DNA of 64,000 nucleotides, from NCBI GenBank assembly GCA_937127245.1, contig CAKZLU010000012.1:1-64000 (forward strand). The letters are read 5' to 3'. The first letter of the stretch is position 1, and each line of letters starts with the position of its first letter. Made by a program: the position numbers and the translations under genes. Source of the DNA: an uncultured Actinomycetes bacterium (GTDB lineage: Bacteria; Actinomycetota; Geothermincolia; Fen-727; JACVIW01). Under the pieces are notes generated by a model. That model had not been told where the DNA came from. It saw nothing but the letters and a program-made list of their open reading frames with translations, and ran no database searches. Below, piece by piece: positions 62,459 to 64,000 of the stretch.

Positions 62459-62481
62459 GTGCCATCTCGATGGCACTTTTT
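62459..62481 (+). terminator. Terminator-like hairpin in the ATPase leader
   Basis: GTGCCAT (62459-62465) and ATGGCAC (62470-62476) pair perfectly around a CTCG tetraloop, followed by TTTTT. It comes 28 bases after the promoter candidate and 48 before the ATG, so transcription of the operon would pass through it. Same order of parts as before ftsH. Confidence 0.6.
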
Positions 62482-62528
62482 ATTGTGTCGTGGTTTTGAA
62501 ACGATAAAGCACGATACGAGGAGAATAT

Positions 62529-62891
62529 ATGGGACAGTCAAAGAAAGAAGACGAGATAAGAGCCGAATTCACTCCTTCTGCGGAAGATATTCTCGACATG
62601 ATAGTCCGTAAGGAGGAAGAGATAAAAAACCGCATCCGCCGCGCCAAGAGCGAAGCGGAGCGGATGGTGGAAGAAGCAAAACTCGAGTCCGCGTCAATGA
62701 AACGCGAGGCCCAGGATGCCGAGATCGGTGAGGATCTGAGAAAGAAGCGGATTGAGGAAGCACGGAAAGAGGCGGAAAAAGCCGCTCAGGAGATTGTTTC
62801 TCAGGCGGACGCGATAAAAGCGATCGGAGAGAGCAAGCTTGAAGAAGCGGTGAAACTTCTTATAAGAAACGTGCTTCCTGTCCAGAAGTGA
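62529..62891 (+). CDS. V/A-type ATP synthase peripheral-stalk subunit (G/H-like)
   Basis: 120 residues, almost all helix and coiled coil: VRKEEEIKNRIRRAKSEAER and RKKRIEEARKEAEKAAQEIV repeat charged heptads. Such small proteins form the peripheral stalk of archaeal-type ATPases with subunit E. Directly precedes subunit I, as in archaeal-type ATPase operons. GAGGAG shortly before the ATG. Confidence 0.8.
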   Translation: MGQSKKEDEIRAEFTPSAEDILDMIVRKEEEIKNRIRRAKSEAERMVEEAKLESASMKREAQDAEIGEDLRKKRIEEARKEAEKAAQEIVSQADAIKAIGESKLEEAVKLLIRNVLPVQK

Positions 62892-62928
62892 GTTTTATAA
62901 AGGTTTTCCTAAGGGGGAAGCATTTCAA

Positions 62929-64000
62929 ATGATCCAGAGAATGGCGAAAGTAGAAATCCTTGGACTTAAGGATGTAGCCCTTGAGGCTATTGATGCGATC
63001 CATGAACTTGGCACACTTCACATCGAAGACCTCTCGGAAAAAATCCCGAAGATGGGCGGCAAGCGGATCAGCAGGATGGAGATCGATCCAAAGTATGCTG
63101 ACCAGGTGGCGACGTTAAACACGCTCCGTTCTAAAGTGGGGGATATGATCAGGGACCTTCAGCTCGCTGTTCAGGAAATCCCCAAGGCCGAGGTGCAGAA
63201 AGAATACGATGCGATTTGGAGTGAAGACGTTGACGTAATGATTGGCCGGATCAAGAAGATTATTGATGAGGTCGAGCAGGAGGTCAAAGACCCTCTCGAT
63301 AGAAAAGCTGACCTCATGATGGAACTTTCCAGGCTTGAGACTTACGCCCCCATAATGCAGAAGATTCAGCCTCTCGCCGAGCGCGTCTCCAAAATTGAGG
63401 ACATGGCTTCCATCGCGCTCGTGATCGAGCGGAAATTCAAGGCTATCCTGAACTACCTCAATGACGAGATAAGCAAGATAACGGAAGGTGAATGCGAGAT
63501 AATCTCCGCTGATGTGGACGAAGAGTCAACCGCCGCACTCATCGTTTTCAACAGGCGATTCTTGAAGCAGGTCCATGATTTTCTCGCCGTTCAGGATGTC
63601 AATCAGGTACGACTCCCGAGTGACCTCGCAAAAAAACCCCTTGAGGAAGCTCTCACCGAGATAAGGGCAAGGATCAAACAGATACCCGAAGAGCTCGAGA
63701 AAATCGAGGAACACTTAAGCGAGGCCACAAAGAAATACGCGATAAAGCTGATAGCCGCGCGCAACGCTATCCATGACAGGATTGAGGCAATAGAAGCCGT
63801 TCCAAAGTTTGCGCAAACGGACCAGGTATTCATAATCAGCGGTTGGCTTCCCGAGGAATGCTTTGAAGAGCTCGAGAAAGTAATGCTCGAGAAGTTCGGG
63901 AACAAAGTGGTGGTGACCGTCACCGATATCCGGGAGGAAGAGGAGCTCGAGGAAACCCCGGTCGCCTTGAAGAATAGACCATTTGTGCGCTACTTCGAAA
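62929..64000 (+). CDS. V/A-type ATP synthase subunit I (partial, 5' part)
   Basis: 357 residues, running off the window. The visible part is the cytoplasmic N-terminal region: MAKVEILGLKDVALEAIDAI and HELGTLHIEDLSE (about residues 5-36), long helices, then VFIISGWLPEECFEELEKVM, the typical fold of subunit a/I (NtpI). The membrane domain that carries ions past the rotor would follow beyond 64000. AAGGGGG lies about 13 bases before the ATG. Confidence 0.88.
   Translation, partial: MIQRMAKVEILGLKDVALEAIDAIHELGTLHIEDLSEKIPKMGGKRISRMEIDPKYADQVATLNTLRSKVGDMIRDLQLAVQEIPKAEVQKEYDAIWSEDVDVMIGRIKKIIDEVEQEVKDPLDRKADLMMELSRLETYAPIMQKIQPLAERVSKIEDMASIALVIERKFKAILNYLNDEISKITEGECEIISADVDEESTAALIVFNRRFLKQVHDFLAVQDVNQVRLPSDLAKKPLEEALTEIRARIKQIPEELEKIEEHLSEATKKYAIKLIAARNAIHDRIEAIEAVPKFAQTDQVFIISGWLPEECFEELEKVMLEKFGNKVVVTVTDIREEEELEETPVALKNRPFVRYFE

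Noticed and set aside
1-64000. Search by eye for CRISPR arrays, insertion sequences, integrases, toxin-antitoxin or phage genes
   Set aside because: No regularly spaced repeats, transposase or integrase motifs were found; repeats seen are short pairs.

Overview
The window reads as a chromosomal segment of an anaerobic bacterium, probably a deep-branching Actinobacteriota lineage. This is inferred from gene order and protein features, not from a 16S gene. Pointers are: tuf directly before the S10 operon; long C-terminal tails on L22 and S3; the order tilS-hpt-ftsH-folE-folP-folB-folK-DUF2520-panC-panD-nad genes-coaX; zinc-binding (Cys-containing) S14, S4, L36, L24 and adenylate kinase. Anaerobic physiology is suggested by a four-subunit pyruvate:ferredoxin-type oxidoreductase, a membrane pyrophosphatase of the K+-dependent type, an oxygen-sensitive class I two-subunit fumarase and a V/A-type ATPase. 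Arg codons AGG/AGA and Ile ATA are common, and TTG/GTG starts are very frequent.

Layout. 1-16064: end of tuf, then the continuous S10-spc-alpha ribosomal supercluster with secY, adk, map, infA and rpoA, all on +. 16075-19968 (-): an unknown protein coupled to a GH35-like beta-galactosidase, a 436-base gap with strong inverted repeats, and a small membrane protein. 20051-22960 (+): a 12-bp dyad, a possible 57-residue ORF and a RsbU/SpoIIE-type phosphatase with GAF and PAS sensors. 23026-26531 (-): translin-family protein, cyclase-family hydrolase, aminotransferase and a zinc-ribbon membrane protein. 27024-35157 (+): hppA, an archaeal-type topoisomerase I, mdh, and a class I fumarase whose two subunit genes are separated by an MFS transporter gene. 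35397-38149 (+): tmk-holB-ricT. 38303-41392 (+): porGDAB-like oxidoreductase. 41525-42358 (-): an uncharacterised protein. Then tRNA-Thr(CGU), an orphan multi-PAS histidine kinase, a CapA-like lipoprotein, tilS-hpt, ftsH, the folate, pantothenate and NAD biosynthesis run with coaX, and the start of a V/A-type ATPase operon that leaves the window at 64000.

How it fits together. The first quarter is translation and secretion machinery. The middle holds central carbon and energy genes: malate dehydrogenase and fumarase for the C4 branch, ferredoxin-linked oxidation of pyruvate or another 2-oxoacid, and ion pumping by pyrophosphatase and V/A-ATPase. The last quarter makes the cofactors these enzymes use (folate, CoA precursors, NAD).

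I found no CRISPR array, insertion sequence, integrase or phage genes. The most unusual points are the acidic tails on three neighbouring ribosomal proteins, the MFS gene inside the fumarase operon, the archaeal-type topoisomerase and the bacterial translin, a shared leader design (extended -10 followed by a terminator-like hairpin) ahead of ftsH and the ATPase operon, and several small or structured elements in gaps. No clearly new multigene system stands out.
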